A stretch of 64,000 bases of DNA from Nostoc sp. UHCC 0302 (lineage in GTDB: Bacteria; Cyanobacteriota; Cyanobacteriia; Cyanobacteriales; Nostocaceae), in assembly GCF_038096175.1 (NCBI RefSeq), contig NZ_CP151099.1:4186501-4250500 (forward strand), in the 5' to 3' direction. Below are positions 24,871 to 34,328 of the stretch, piece after piece (the first letter of the stretch is position 1; each line of letters begins with the position of its first letter). Below the pieces are notes generated by a model. It was not told where the DNA came from. It was given only the letters and a program-made list of their open reading frames with translations, and did not search any database. A program made the position numbers and the translations under genes.

Positions 24871-26253
24871 ATGGTAGAAACAGTAGCTAATCCATATCTT
24901 GATGGTAACTTTGCCCCGATTCGGGAAGAAATTATCGCTGATACACTACAAGTAATTGGGGAATTGCCGCAAGACCTATCGGGAATGTTTGTTAGAAATG
25001 GGCCTAATCCTCAATGGCCGCCTATAGACCAGTACCACTGGTTTGATGGAGACGGGATGTTGCATGGTGCCAGGATTAACAACGGTAAAGCCATCTATCG
25101 TAATAACTACGTGCAGACAAGAAGATGGAAAACTGAATATGAAGCAGGTAAAGCTATCGGGAGTGGGTTGTTAGAACCACAAATGGATAATCAGGGGATA
25201 TCCAAAAATACCGCTAATACTGCCTTAGTCTGGCATGGTGGACAGATGTTGGCACTTTGGGAAGGTGGTGCGCCCCATGCTATTAAGGTTCCCGAGCTGG
25301 AAACAATTAGCAAGTACACCTATGATGGTAAGCTAGTTTCGGCTTTTACTGCCCATCCTAAAATAGATCCAGTTACAGGCGAGATGATGTTCTTTGGCTA
25401 TTCGTTCATGCCACCATACTTGCAATACAGTATAGTTTCAGCAGCGGGTGAGTTGTTGCGGACAGTACCAATTGAGCTACCCACAGCTGTGATGATGCAC
25501 GATTTTGCTATCACAGAAAACTACACGATTTTTATGGACTTGCCGCTGTCTTTCCGCCCAGAACGTATACAACGTGGAGAACCTATGCTGATGTTTGAGA
25601 GCGATCGCTCCAGTCGTTTTGGTATCATCCCACGTTATGGCGATAACAGCAATATTCGCTGGTTTGATAGTCCGCCTTGCTACGTTTTTCATACCCTAAA
25701 CGCTTATGAACAAGGGGACGAAGTGGTGCTGATTGCTTGTCGCATGAGTTCCACTAGTGTTTTGCAATCAAATTCAAACGCAGATATCCCATACCTGTAT
25801 CAATGGCGATTTAACCTCAAGACGGGATTAGTCCGCGAGGAGATGTTAGACGATATGCCTGTGGAATTTCCCCGAATCAATGAAAACCTTTTGGGGCGGG
25901 AAACCCGATATGGCTACGTGGGCAAAATGGCCAACAGTTCCCTACCTCTGTTCGAAGGTTTAGTTAAGCATGACTTTAGCACTGGCAACTCCCAAATTCA
26001 TGATTTTGGGCAAGGACGTTATGGTGGTGAGGCTGTGTTTGTACCACGCCCAAATGCGATTAATGAAGACGATGGCTGGCTAATTACTTTTGTTTATGAT
26101 GAGGGTTCAAAAGCTTCTGAATTAGTGGTAGTTGATGCCCAAAAATTGACTCATGAACCTGTGGCACGGGTACTAATTCCTCAACGCGTACCCTATGGTT
26201 TTCACGGTACTTGGGTTTCTGAAGAACAGATAAATAGAAGTGTAGGGGTGTAA
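24871..26253 (+). CDS. Carotenoid cleavage oxygenase (RPE65/CCD family)
   Basis: The 460-residue protein is a seven-bladed propeller dioxygenase that cleaves carotenoid or apocarotenoid double bonds with O2 to give aldehydes. The four iron-binding histidines are visible: His162 (TAHPK), His210 (MMHDFA), His274 (VFHTLNA) and His445 (GFHGTW). Family hallmarks near the N-terminus are FVRNGPNPQWPP and HWFDGDGMLH. The C-terminus is short after His445, as in other cyanobacterial members. The cleavage site is not predictable. It is monocistronic, with a MITE-like repeat 40 bases upstream. It opens the oxidative-lipid block that continues with an SDR, lipoxygenase and P450. Confidence 0.94.
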   Translation: MVETVANPYLDGNFAPIREEIIADTLQVIGELPQDLSGMFVRNGPNPQWPPIDQYHWFDGDGMLHGARINNGKAIYRNNYVQTRRWKTEYEAGKAIGSGLLEPQMDNQGISKNTANTALVWHGGQMLALWEGGAPHAIKVPELETISKYTYDGKLVSAFTAHPKIDPVTGEMMFFGYSFMPPYLQYSIVSAAGELLRTVPIELPTAVMMHDFAITENYTIFMDLPLSFRPERIQRGEPMLMFESDRSSRFGIIPRYGDNSNIRWFDSPPCYVFHTLNAYEQGDEVVLIACRMSSTSVLQSNSNADIPYLYQWRFNLKTGLVREEMLDDMPVEFPRINENLLGRETRYGYVGKMANSSLPLFEGLVKHDFSTGNSQIHDFGQGRYGGEAVFVPRPNAINEDDGWLITFVYDEGSKASELVVVDAQKLTHEPVARVLIPQRVPYGFHGTWVSEEQINRSVGV

Positions 26254-26711
26254 TATAGCAATTATAAATTAGTTATAAAAATTTGTTTTCTCCTCCTCTG
26301 TGTTCTCTGTGTCTCTGCGGTTTATTCACTACAAATCTTTTTTACAAATTAGATAGGACTGCTAGAAGCTAAGTAAGTAGACATAATTAAACTGAAGATG
26401 CTTTGTAGTTTGTAGTTGCGCTTTAGCGCTAAAGCGCAACTACGAGCTTTAATTTATTTGTATCTACCTACTTATTGTGTTTTTAATTTACCTATTGAGA
26501 CGGCAGAGGGTTTACAGGTTTAACCTCAAATGATAACTATGCAACTTTTAAGCAGGATGACTAATTATTTAACTTTCAAGTTGCTATATGGGGGCGAATT
26601 AGGGTAGAGGAGTGTTTTTGAGCAAGACTTAGATAGAAATGCTGTGAGCATCTAAACCAAAAAGAAAAACATGGCCAGAAAACTCTTCACTCCTACATCC
26701 TCTTCTTTAAC
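26254..26711. other. Spacer with dispersed repeats
   Basis: It holds a copy of the CTCTGTGTTCTCTG repeat (26293-26323) and a 105-bp MITE-like element (26370-26474). No gene is supported before the small membrane protein on the - strand. Confidence 0.55.
26370..26474. repeat. MITE-like element with 32-bp perfect palindrome, copy 1
   Basis: The ends are TAAGTAAGTAGACATA and, on the other strand, TAAGTAGGTAGATACA. The centre (26412-26443) is a perfect 32-bp palindrome, GTAGTTGCGCTTTAGC and its complement. A related 104-bp copy lies at 49994-50097 with the same ends but a decayed centre. Confidence 0.65.
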
Positions 26712-26888
26712 TTAGTAACCGACGAGTCCGTAGTAAGCTGTGGCTGCTACGAGAATAATTGTTATAATTCCCAACGACAGACTCAGCCCAAATTGTACAG
26801 AGGTTTTTTTATCGAGAGCCTCTTTGCTTTCTTGCTGCTGAAAAGTAGACCCACTATTGTTGGAATTTGTAGGACTTTGAGTGTTCAT
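26712..26888 (-). CDS. 58-residue single-pass membrane protein, unknown
   Basis: The product has a polar, Asn/Ser/Gln-rich N-terminus (MNTQSPTNSNNSGSTFQQQ), a charged EALDKKTSVQFG segment and one C-terminal transmembrane helix (LSLSLGIITIILVAATAYYG) ending LVGY. The layout resembles small thylakoid or assembly proteins. There is no clear ribosome-binding site. It lies between divergent repeats and the SDR gene on the other strand; a + strand frame over it is a shadow. Confidence 0.6.
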   Translation of the reverse strand: MNTQSPTNSNNSGSTFQQQESKEALDKKTSVQFGLSLSLGIITIILVAATAYYGLVGY

Positions 26889-27176
26889 GCTTTTTTTATT
26901 TTGTATGCTTTATATTATTTAGTTTGCTTTAATTTTCAGAAACTACATCTAGCTATAGGGCTATCAAAAAAGGTATATAAAAAAACTTGCAGGCTATGGC
27001 CTTAGTTAGTATCTAAACTTAATTTTTAGTACTCGATCGCAGTACTTAGTGCAAAAGTTATACGAAAGCGCAAGGTAAGACCTTGAGATATACAATAAAC
27101 TAAGCACTCCAGTTTGTAATGGAAGAGCTATCTTTGCCTCACTGTACACTGGAGCTATTCTCAGCCAAGTAAACCA

Positions 27177-27884
27177 ATGACCGAGAAGCAAATACAGGAT
27201 GTAGCACTCGTGACGGGAGCCAACCGCGGGATTGGGCTGGAAGTTGTACGGCAACTTGCGAACAAGGGTATAACAGTCATCCTGGGAGCGCGTGATATCT
27301 CCAAGGGGGAAGCCGCAGCCGAAATCCTCAAAGAGGAGGGACTTGAGGTTTTGGCTCGCCAACTGGATGTTACGGAGCAAGACAGCATTGATCGTTTGGT
27401 AGTAGAGATAGAGCAATTCAAGCAACTAAACATCCTCGTCAATAATGCTGGCATCCTCTATGACACTTGGCAACAAGCGATCGCTCCCGACTTTGATATC
27501 GTCTACGAAGCTCTCGAAACCAATACCTTTGGGGCTTGGCGGATGTGCAAAGCGTTCATCCCCCTGATGCAGCGAAGCAAGCATGGGCGAATTGTCAATG
27601 TTTCTAGTGGAGCAGGCTCGTTAACTAACATGAGTGGTGGGACGCCAGCTTACAGTGTCTCGAAAGTAGCGCTTAATGCTCTCACCCGTATGCTTGCTGA
27701 TGAGCTTAGAGGAACTGGTATCCTTGTCAATTCTGTGTGTCCAGGGTGGGTGGCAACAGAAATGGGTGGTTCAGGAGGACGTCCTGTTGAAGACGGTGCT
27801 GCTGGCATTGTGTGGGCAGCAACTCTCCTTGCTGATGGCCCGACGGGCGGCTTCTTTCGAGATGGTAAACCCTTACCTTGGTGA
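27177..27884 (+). CDS. Short-chain dehydrogenase/reductase (carbonyl-reductase-like)
   Basis: The 235-residue product shows TGANRGIGLEV near residue 13 for NAD(P) binding, ILVNNAGIL, VSSGAGSL with the catalytic Ser and YSVSK with the Tyr-Lys pair. The ending DGPTGGFFRDGKPLPW is typical of plant- and bacterial-type carbonyl reductases, which prefer NADPH. Substrates are probably aldehydes or ketones. It lies between a carotenoid oxygenase and a lipoxygenase cluster, whose products are carbonyl compounds, so a role in reducing them is a plausible inference. It is monocistronic. Confidence 0.9.
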   Translation: MTEKQIQDVALVTGANRGIGLEVVRQLANKGITVILGARDISKGEAAAEILKEEGLEVLARQLDVTEQDSIDRLVVEIEQFKQLNILVNNAGILYDTWQQAIAPDFDIVYEALETNTFGAWRMCKAFIPLMQRSKHGRIVNVSSGAGSLTNMSGGTPAYSVSKVALNALTRMLADELRGTGILVNSVCPGWVATEMGGSGGRPVEDGAAGIVWAATLLADGPTGGFFRDGKPLPW

Positions 27885-28360
27885 ATATGGATTTTAGATA
27901 GCTGTGCTTGATTACAGGGCTAGTGTATTGCACACATATAGCAATAGCTATAATAAGCAGATGTCTGCGTTACATTAAAAAAGCTGATTTAGAGGGTACA
28001 TAGCAAATACAACGTAGCAAATTATACTTAAGTGTTGATAATTAGTTTTCTTATTACCACTTTAAGTGATACACAAGTATTTAGCAATACACGATACAAG
28101 TGATTACCCGGTTTTCCTATTAGATAAAAAAGTGGGTTAAGTGGGAAAAGTAGGAGATTTTGTATAAAACGCTTGCTTAACGTATATCTGCTGTACACTA
28201 ACAGATGTGATTTCTAATTTCAAAATTTAAAATTTAGCTGTATCAAATTTGAATAACCTTCTGCAAACAGTTTAGTAACGGTTAACTAACTGGTAGCACC
28301 AGGTAAAAACCAAGATAATATCAAGCAAATTAACAAAAACAGAGGTTAACAATTAGCGCT
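27885..28360. other. Spacer, nothing recognised
   Basis: This 476-base AT-rich stretch separates the SDR from the HTH/AAA-like gene. No hairpin, repeat or small frame could be supported. Confidence 0.5.
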
Positions 28361-29779
28361 ATGAAGCAATCTAAAAGTAAGAGGCAGCGGGGAATTATGC
28401 TGACTCTTGCAGGACTCAAGCGGTTACAAGAAGCGGTTGTGGCAGTAGAGATTGTAGAAAACAATGGTGAGCGCTTTACTTTGAACGAACTAAGCACTCG
28501 CATGAATGTTTCTACTAGAACGCTGAGTAGATTGTGGTCGCTGAATGCAAGCATAGACCAAAAAACATTGAGATTATGCTTTAGTGCTTTTAACCTGGAG
28601 TTAACTAGGGAAGACTACGCCATATTGAATGAATCAAATAATGCTAAGACTTTGCAAAAGGTCTCGGTAAATTTAGAGAGAGAACCAGAAAATTATTCTG
28701 TATCCTTATGGGAGGACTCATTTTTTAACGAACAGCGTGACCAACTGGAAAATCTTTGGTCATACCCAGATGGAGTTGTACCTCTTGATTCTCCCTTTTA
28801 TATCGAACGTCCCCCGATTGAGGAACTGATTTATCGGGAAATAACACAGCCTGGCTGCGTGATTCGGATTCGTTCCCCCAGACAGATGGGTAAGAGTTCT
28901 TTGGTGCTGAGACTGTTAGCTTTTGCACAGATGCAAGGCTATCAGACAGCAACTCTCAATTGCTACCAAATAGATGACAACTGTCTGACTAACTTAAATC
29001 AACTTTTGCGTTGTCTGTGCTGGCGAGTAGCAACAGAGTTAGGCATTGACCCCAAGCTTGATGAAAAATGGGATCAAGAGATAGGTTGTAAGTTAAGTTG
29101 CAGTTTCTACTTCCAGAACTATCTACTCAAGCACAGTCCAACTCCAGTGGTTCTGGTGTTGAACGAAGTAGACCGCTTTTTTGAACATCCTCAAATTGCT
29201 CAGGAGTTTTTTGCCTTGTTGCGTTCGTGGTGCGAGGAAGCACGAGAAAATGACAATTGGCACAAGCTCAGGCTAGTAGTGGTTTACTCAACTGAAAATT
29301 ATCTAACGTTGGATATTAACCGCTCCCCATTTAATATCGGACTACCTATTCGGTTGCCAGAATTTACTCAGCAGCAGGTAGAAAATTTAGCTCAAAAGTA
29401 TGGACTTGACTGGATTTCCAAAAAAGAATCTGCACAACTAATCTCACTCGTCGGCGGTCATCCAGCACTGATTCAGATTAGCTTGTATTATCTCTGCTAT
29501 CAGGAAATCACTCTACAAGAGCTAATACAGGAAGCGATCGCCAACGGTGGTATTTATCGCTATCATTTGTGGAGACACTGGGTAAAGCTGCAACAAAATC
29601 CTACTTTGGCTCAGACTTATGCCTTTATTCTCAGGGCAAACCATAGTGTTTATATTGATCCTGTTGAAGTATATAAGCTCGACAGTTTGGGATTAATTCG
29701 GTTTGAAGGCGATCGCATTCTACCGCGTTGCCAGCTTTACCATGCTTATTTTTTAAAACAACTCTCTACAATTATTTAA
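28361..29779 (+). CDS. HTH plus AAA-like ATPase protein
   Basis: The first 80 residues (LTLAGLKRLQEAVVAVEIVENNGERFTLNELSTRMNVSTRTLSRL) form a helix-turn-helix-like N-terminal module. From about residue 130 (FYIERPPIEELIYREI) there is the AAA-like domain found in many cyanobacterial proteins, with Walker A RSPRQMGKSSLV and a Walker-B-like VVLVLNEVDRFFEH. FALLRSWCEEAR, LPEFTQQQV and LVGGHPALIQISLYYL are further family segments. The protein is cytosolic and probably couples nucleotide state to signalling or regulation; WD40 or effector domains usually seen in relatives are absent. It lies 430 bases upstream of the lipoxygenase and could regulate it, which is inference. Confidence 0.82.
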   Translation: MKQSKSKRQRGIMLTLAGLKRLQEAVVAVEIVENNGERFTLNELSTRMNVSTRTLSRLWSLNASIDQKTLRLCFSAFNLELTREDYAILNESNNAKTLQKVSVNLEREPENYSVSLWEDSFFNEQRDQLENLWSYPDGVVPLDSPFYIERPPIEELIYREITQPGCVIRIRSPRQMGKSSLVLRLLAFAQMQGYQTATLNCYQIDDNCLTNLNQLLRCLCWRVATELGIDPKLDEKWDQEIGCKLSCSFYFQNYLLKHSPTPVVLVLNEVDRFFEHPQIAQEFFALLRSWCEEARENDNWHKLRLVVVYSTENYLTLDINRSPFNIGLPIRLPEFTQQQVENLAQKYGLDWISKKESAQLISLVGGHPALIQISLYYLCYQEITLQELIQEAIANGGIYRYHLWRHWVKLQQNPTLAQTYAFILRANHSVYIDPVEVYKLDSLGLIRFEGDRILPRCQLYHAYFLKQLSTII

Positions 29780-30207
29780 CCAAATTCTCTAATCAAGGGT
29801 ATTTTGAGTTATTCAATCCAAGCAATTTGATGTTGGGATAGAGCGATTTTTACGTAATATCAAGTACGGTAGATTAGCACAGAAAGGGTTCTGCTGCTTG
29901 ACGCAACTGCTGTGCAGAAGTAAGATTGGCTCTATATCTGGTTAGTAAGTTGAAAAGATATACCTCATGAACTTGCAAACTGCTGTAAGTCTTATATTCT
30001 CTACTTTACTCTTCTCGCTTAAGCTTCCCATCCTACAGAATTTAATATTTATTTTATAGATAACTTCTAGCTTACTCAAATCTTTGTAGCTACAGACTGT
30101 TAAACTCATAAACATTTCCAGCCCACTAACCTCATTAATAAAAAAATTAAAGGAGGTCTTCTTTCGGTTGACTTTTGAAGTTATCCTCGAACCACTATAC
30201 GCTATAA
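29780..30207. other. Upstream region of the lipoxygenase cluster
   Basis: An AGGAGG tract at about 30150 is too far from the lipoxygenase ATG to serve it, and no open frame follows it. No repeat or binding site is recognised. Confidence 0.45.
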
Positions 30208-32115
30208 GTGTCTATGACGGCTTCATCACAAGATAATTCGATAAGTCTCCCAATCACTCATAACCTAGACATAGCTAAGCAGGAATATCAATATAACTAC
30301 ACCCATATTCCATCTATAGCTATGGTGGATCAGCTTCCAGATGCGGATCGGTTCACCAGTAACTGGTATTTTTTAGTGGCTCAGCAGTTACGGTTTATTT
30401 TTGCCAATACACTAGTTACCAACCGAGGTAATCGCGGTTCTAAATCGATCCGTGATGATGTGATTATGTTTGTCCTCGAAGCATTGCTCAAGGGAGCGAT
30501 ACCAGCTCGAATCAGCATCATTGCTAGACTTCTGCAAATTTTCCCTCAGTTTCTGATTAAAGGAATATCTAAAGATTTAAGAGAACTCGACGATCTGTTT
30601 TTTTCTCTGCTTAGGGAAAACGGACTCATGATTCTTAGAGATTCTCTAAATCGAGTGATTGAGCTGCTGTATGAAGGACAACCCACAGGACACGCCAACA
30701 ACTTGAATGACTACGAAAAGTTGTTTCCGGTGATTAGCGTACCAGCTATTAGCAAAACTTTCCAAGAAGATGAAGTGTTTGCATATATGCGAGTTGCTGG
30801 CTACAATCCTGTGATCATTGAGCGGGTAACTAGCCCTGGTGACTGGTCAGTTCGCTTCCCAGTTAAAGACGAGCATTATCAAGCAGTAATGGGGAATGAC
30901 GATTCTTTAGCAGCAGCGGGAGAGGAAGGCAGACTCTACCTTACAGACTATAAAATTTTAGACGGTGCGCTCAACGGCACATACCCACACGAACAAAAAT
31001 ATCTCTATGCTCCCCTAGCGCTATTTGCGTTACCTAAAGGCTCAGACCCCACCCGTCTACTGCGTCCAATAGCTATTCAATGTGGCCAAACCCCAGGCCC
31101 AGATTACCCCATCATTACCCCTAACTCTGGTAAATACGCTTGGCTATTTGCCAAAACAGTTGTCCAGATCGCAGATGCCAACATTCACGAACCCGTCACC
31201 CACCTAGCTCGAACGCACCTATTCGTTGGTATCTTTGTGATGTCAACCTATCGGCAGCTGCCACTCAATCATCCCCTGGGTCTGCTACTGCGTCCCCATT
31301 TCGAGAATACTTTAGCGATTAACGATGCCGCCCAAAGGATTCTGATTGCTCCTGGTGGTGGGGTCGATAGATTGCTTTCATCGACGATTGATAATTCTAG
31401 GGTTTTAGCAGTGTATGGCTTACAAAGCTATAGCTTCAATAATGCGATATTACCCAAGCAATTCAAGCAGCGCGGTGTAGACGATCCTAACTTGCTGCCA
31501 GTTTATCCTTACCGCGATGATGCGCTGTTAGTTTGGGATGCCATTTATCAATGGGTTTCGGACTATCTGAAACTTTACTACGCTAAAGATGAGGATATTC
31601 AGAAAGACGCAGCCCTTCAGGCGTGGGCAGCCGAAGCCCAAGCTTACAATGGTGGTCGCGTCTCAGATTTTGGTGAAGATGGAGGTATCAAGACGCGAAA
31701 ATATCTAGCTGATGCCGCTACGCTGATTATTTTCACAGCCAGCGCTCAACACGCTGCCGTTAACTTTCCCCAGAAAGATTTAATGGGATATGCCGCAGCC
31801 TTACCAATGGCAGGTTATTCGCCAGCCTCAACCCTCAAAGGAGAAGTTAGTGAGCAAGACTACCTGAATTTGCTCGCACCCTTGGATCAGGCGCAACGGC
31901 AATATAACCTGCTCAGTTTACTTGGCTCTGTATATTACAACAGGCTGGGTGAGTATCCACAGGGATACTTTAAAGATCCGCAGGTTAAACCATTGTTGCA
32001 GACGTTCCAGAGCAATCTCCAGCAGGTGGAAGCAACCATTAACCAGCGCAATTTGAACCGCCCAACCTATGAATATCTGCTTCCTTCCAAAATTCCTCAG
32101 AGCATTAATATTTGA
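30208..32115 (+). CDS. Lipoxygenase
   Basis: The 635-residue enzyme inserts O2 into polyunsaturated fatty acids to give hydroperoxides. All five iron ligands expected from plant lipoxygenases are present: His332 and His337 in THLARTH, His515 and Asn519 in SAQHAAVNFPQ, and the C-terminal Ile635. LPLNHPLGLLLRPH is the conserved helix around the substrate pocket. The N-terminus has no PLAT domain and instead about 150 residues of helical sequence, as in other cyanobacterial mini-lipoxygenases. It has no signal peptide. The P450 follows 170-180 bases downstream and the unknown 202-residue protein after that, so product conversion by the P450 is likely. Regiospecificity cannot be read safely. Confidence 0.95.
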   Translation: MSMTASSQDNSISLPITHNLDIAKQEYQYNYTHIPSIAMVDQLPDADRFTSNWYFLVAQQLRFIFANTLVTNRGNRGSKSIRDDVIMFVLEALLKGAIPARISIIARLLQIFPQFLIKGISKDLRELDDLFFSLLRENGLMILRDSLNRVIELLYEGQPTGHANNLNDYEKLFPVISVPAISKTFQEDEVFAYMRVAGYNPVIIERVTSPGDWSVRFPVKDEHYQAVMGNDDSLAAAGEEGRLYLTDYKILDGALNGTYPHEQKYLYAPLALFALPKGSDPTRLLRPIAIQCGQTPGPDYPIITPNSGKYAWLFAKTVVQIADANIHEPVTHLARTHLFVGIFVMSTYRQLPLNHPLGLLLRPHFENTLAINDAAQRILIAPGGGVDRLLSSTIDNSRVLAVYGLQSYSFNNAILPKQFKQRGVDDPNLLPVYPYRDDALLVWDAIYQWVSDYLKLYYAKDEDIQKDAALQAWAAEAQAYNGGRVSDFGEDGGIKTRKYLADAATLIIFTASAQHAAVNFPQKDLMGYAAALPMAGYSPASTLKGEVSEQDYLNLLAPLDQAQRQYNLLSLLGSVYYNRLGEYPQGYFKDPQVKPLLQTFQSNLQQVEATINQRNLNRPTYEYLLPSKIPQSINI

Positions 32116-32285
32116 ATTGGGGAATAGGGAGTGGGGACAGGGAGCAAGGGAGAAGAGGGCAAGGGAGCAGGGGGCAGACGGGAGGACAATAACTACTGAC
32201 AAATACCTCGGCTGCGCTCGGCACAAGTCGGCACGGGTCGCTCAGTACAAGTGACTAATGACCAACGACAAATGACTAAACTAAA
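32116..32285 (+). repeat. G-rich and AATGAC leader repeat between lipoxygenase and P450 genes
   Basis: A tract of GGGAGTGGGGACAGGGAGC type, a dispersed GGCTGCGCTCGGCACAAGTC unit and AATGACCAACGACAAATGAC precede the P450 start. The same module order is seen before the SDR at 12998 and before queF. Confidence 0.6.
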
Positions 32286-32294
32286 GTGAACATT

Positions 32295-33644
32295 ATGGAA
32301 CTCAAAGATAAAGTACTCCAAGCTCATGATCGCCAGCTTTGGCTCTCACCTATTTTAGCCAAAGTAGGTTATAACACTCCAATTGGCAAGCTTCTCCGCT
32401 TGGTTGTCTATTACATGGATGCCATCATCATGCTTGGGGCATGGAGAGATTTTCTTTATATTCGTAAGGAAAATCTTGGAGACAAATATTTTGCGGTAGA
32501 CCAAGCGATTATGCATTCCTCTCACTCCCAGGTGAAGGAACTTATGTATACCGAGCCGCAAGTTCGGGGAAATGATTTAGGTATCATCAGAATGTTAGCC
32601 CCTAGCTATCTACTCGACAATCCCCTGAGCTTGGGGATGAATGGTAATGAACACACAGGAGCTCGTGCTGTGTTCTTTCAAGCTTTGCCAGAACCATCTG
32701 AAAAGGCAGACGTTTTAGGGCATCTAGTTGAGCGTAGTTTAACAGAAGCTACCCAACAGGGACAGTTACATATCGGCAACGATTTGCCAAAAATATTGCT
32801 GAAGATTTTGCACGAGATAGTTTTCGATATCTCATTATCTGAAGCAGACATCATCGCATCGCGTACCTACATTAAAGGTCTGCCTCTGGCTTCCTTACCA
32901 AATTTCGTTAGCAAGTATCTGCTGGCAATCAAAACAGCACCAAACATTCGCCATCGCAAACATCTCATTGAGCGATACAAACAATCACCAAAATGGGCAT
33001 CTTACCTACAAACGGGTAGTCAGTATCAGCTGAACGAACACCAGATTGCTAACAGCCTTTTTGATATGATTCATATCGCCGGAACTGCCGGCACGAGTGC
33101 GCTTTTGGGTTCAGTTATTGGGGTTCTGTGCCTGGATAATGCCTTAAGAGATCAGGTAATATCAGAGCTGAATGCTGTTTGGAATGGAAAGGAATCTCTA
33201 AACAGAAATGCTCTAGAACAGTCATCACTGATTAATAACGTGATTCTAGAAACGGCTCGTCTCTATCCACCTGTGCGATTTGTGAGCCAGCTGGCCACAG
33301 AGTCGGGCGAAGTTGCGATCGCAGGGCAAAAATGCCCATTTCAAAAGGGTACGCGTTTGCTAGGTTCTATCTTTACGGCTAATCACGATGCCATTAGATA
33401 CAACAATCCAGATAGTTTTGACTTAACGCGTGATTTTTCAGATATTTTATCTTGGAATGGCGAAGGGCATGAACGGGCTTGTCCTGGCAAATCCTTATCG
33501 ATTGGTTTCATCAAAATATTCTGTTTCTATCTCTTCAAAAAATATCAATGGAACTCATTTACAGATGTAAAGTGGGATTTTGAAAAAGTGACTGCTGTTA
33601 CCCCTAATGATTTAGTGTTACAAGGTTTTGCTCAACGAGTGTGA
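32295..33644 (+). CDS. Cytochrome P450, probable partner of the lipoxygenase
   Basis: The 449-residue protein has the main P450 marks. The I-helix is DMIHIAGTAGTSALLG, the K-helix ExxR is in ETARLYPP (Glu319, Arg322), and the heme loop is GEGHERACPGKSLS with Cys396 as the thiolate ligand. The C-helix reads MNGNEHTGARAVFF. The heme loop departs from the usual FxxGxRxCxG, with Trp-Asn before the first Gly. No membrane anchor is seen. The adjacent lipoxygenase suggests a fatty-acid hydroperoxide as substrate, as in CYP74-like allene oxide synthases and hydroperoxide lyases, but its AGTxxT I-helix is like that of ordinary monooxygenases. A GTG at 32286 is an alternative start. Confidence 0.88.
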   Translation: MELKDKVLQAHDRQLWLSPILAKVGYNTPIGKLLRLVVYYMDAIIMLGAWRDFLYIRKENLGDKYFAVDQAIMHSSHSQVKELMYTEPQVRGNDLGIIRMLAPSYLLDNPLSLGMNGNEHTGARAVFFQALPEPSEKADVLGHLVERSLTEATQQGQLHIGNDLPKILLKILHEIVFDISLSEADIIASRTYIKGLPLASLPNFVSKYLLAIKTAPNIRHRKHLIERYKQSPKWASYLQTGSQYQLNEHQIANSLFDMIHIAGTAGTSALLGSVIGVLCLDNALRDQVISELNAVWNGKESLNRNALEQSSLINNVILETARLYPPVRFVSQLATESGEVAIAGQKCPFQKGTRLLGSIFTANHDAIRYNNPDSFDLTRDFSDILSWNGEGHERACPGKSLSIGFIKIFCFYLFKKYQWNSFTDVKWDFEKVTAVTPNDLVLQGFAQRV

Positions 33645-33719
33645 GCTATAGTCAAGAACCAATAGTCGGTAACTATTTTGCCTATTTGAGCGTATCTTAA
33701 TTACGAATTACCAAGTAGT

Positions 33720-34328
33720 ATGGCTGAATCAATCGAAAAAAAGCAACTCAATAATATTGCAACTTGGATGCTCCCAATCACACCAACAAACCTACCAGCA
33801 GTTTTAAGGGGTGTGTTTTTTATGGATGGCAATCCGCTTCCAGATACTTGCATTACAATGTACAACTTAGAATGGGACACGCAGAATCAAACCTTGTTTC
33901 TTCCTGTCTTTGCACCCTTGCAGTGGACATTTCATAACTCGATTTCTGGCTGGATATTACTTCAATTAGTCGAATTATTTCAGGTAACTTACAAAATTCA
34001 GTTTGAAGATGCAACGTTGCAGCAAGCGCAAGTGATACCTTTTTTATTGGGAGTGCCTGTTCCAAGCTGGATTGTAAGTTTCACGATGTCCCAAGACAAA
34101 AACTCTAATAATGGAGATATTTGGCAAAGAAAGAACCTTTGGTTTGGTGGACTTTCCAGAGCTGGCGAGTATACCCTCCGTAGAGTTGTCGATGAATATG
34201 GTCGCTATACTCCTGCTTTTAACGATATGCTTACAAGAGTGCCAAACGAATGTTTAGTAATTGCAAAAAGCTCACAAAATGATACTGCTAATACAATATT
34301 TGAGCAGTCATCTGTTAAGGGAAAATGA
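33720..34328 (+). CDS. Unknown 202-residue protein of the lipoxygenase-P450 cluster
   Basis: I do not recognise this protein. It starts 75 bases after the P450 stop, on the same strand. It has no signal peptide and only moderately hydrophobic segments (FHNSISGWILLQLVELFQV, VIPFLLGVPVPSWIVSF). The opening LPAVLRGVFFMDGNPLPDTCITMYN and the later QRKNLWFGGLSRAGEYTLRRVVDEYGRY look like conserved globular sequence, perhaps a lipid- or fatty-acid-binding fold. Position suggests a role in the same pathway: a cyclase, isomerase or carrier. No frameshift is seen; a short overlapping frame at its end is not supported. Confidence 0.7.
   Translation: MAESIEKKQLNNIATWMLPITPTNLPAVLRGVFFMDGNPLPDTCITMYNLEWDTQNQTLFLPVFAPLQWTFHNSISGWILLQLVELFQVTYKIQFEDATLQQAQVIPFLLGVPVPSWIVSFTMSQDKNSNNGDIWQRKNLWFGGLSRAGEYTLRRVVDEYGRYTPAFNDMLTRVPNECLVIAKSSQNDTANTIFEQSSVKGK

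Noticed and set aside
26793-27005. Frame of 70 codons on the + strand
   Set aside because: It is antisense to the 58-residue membrane protein, with poor composition.
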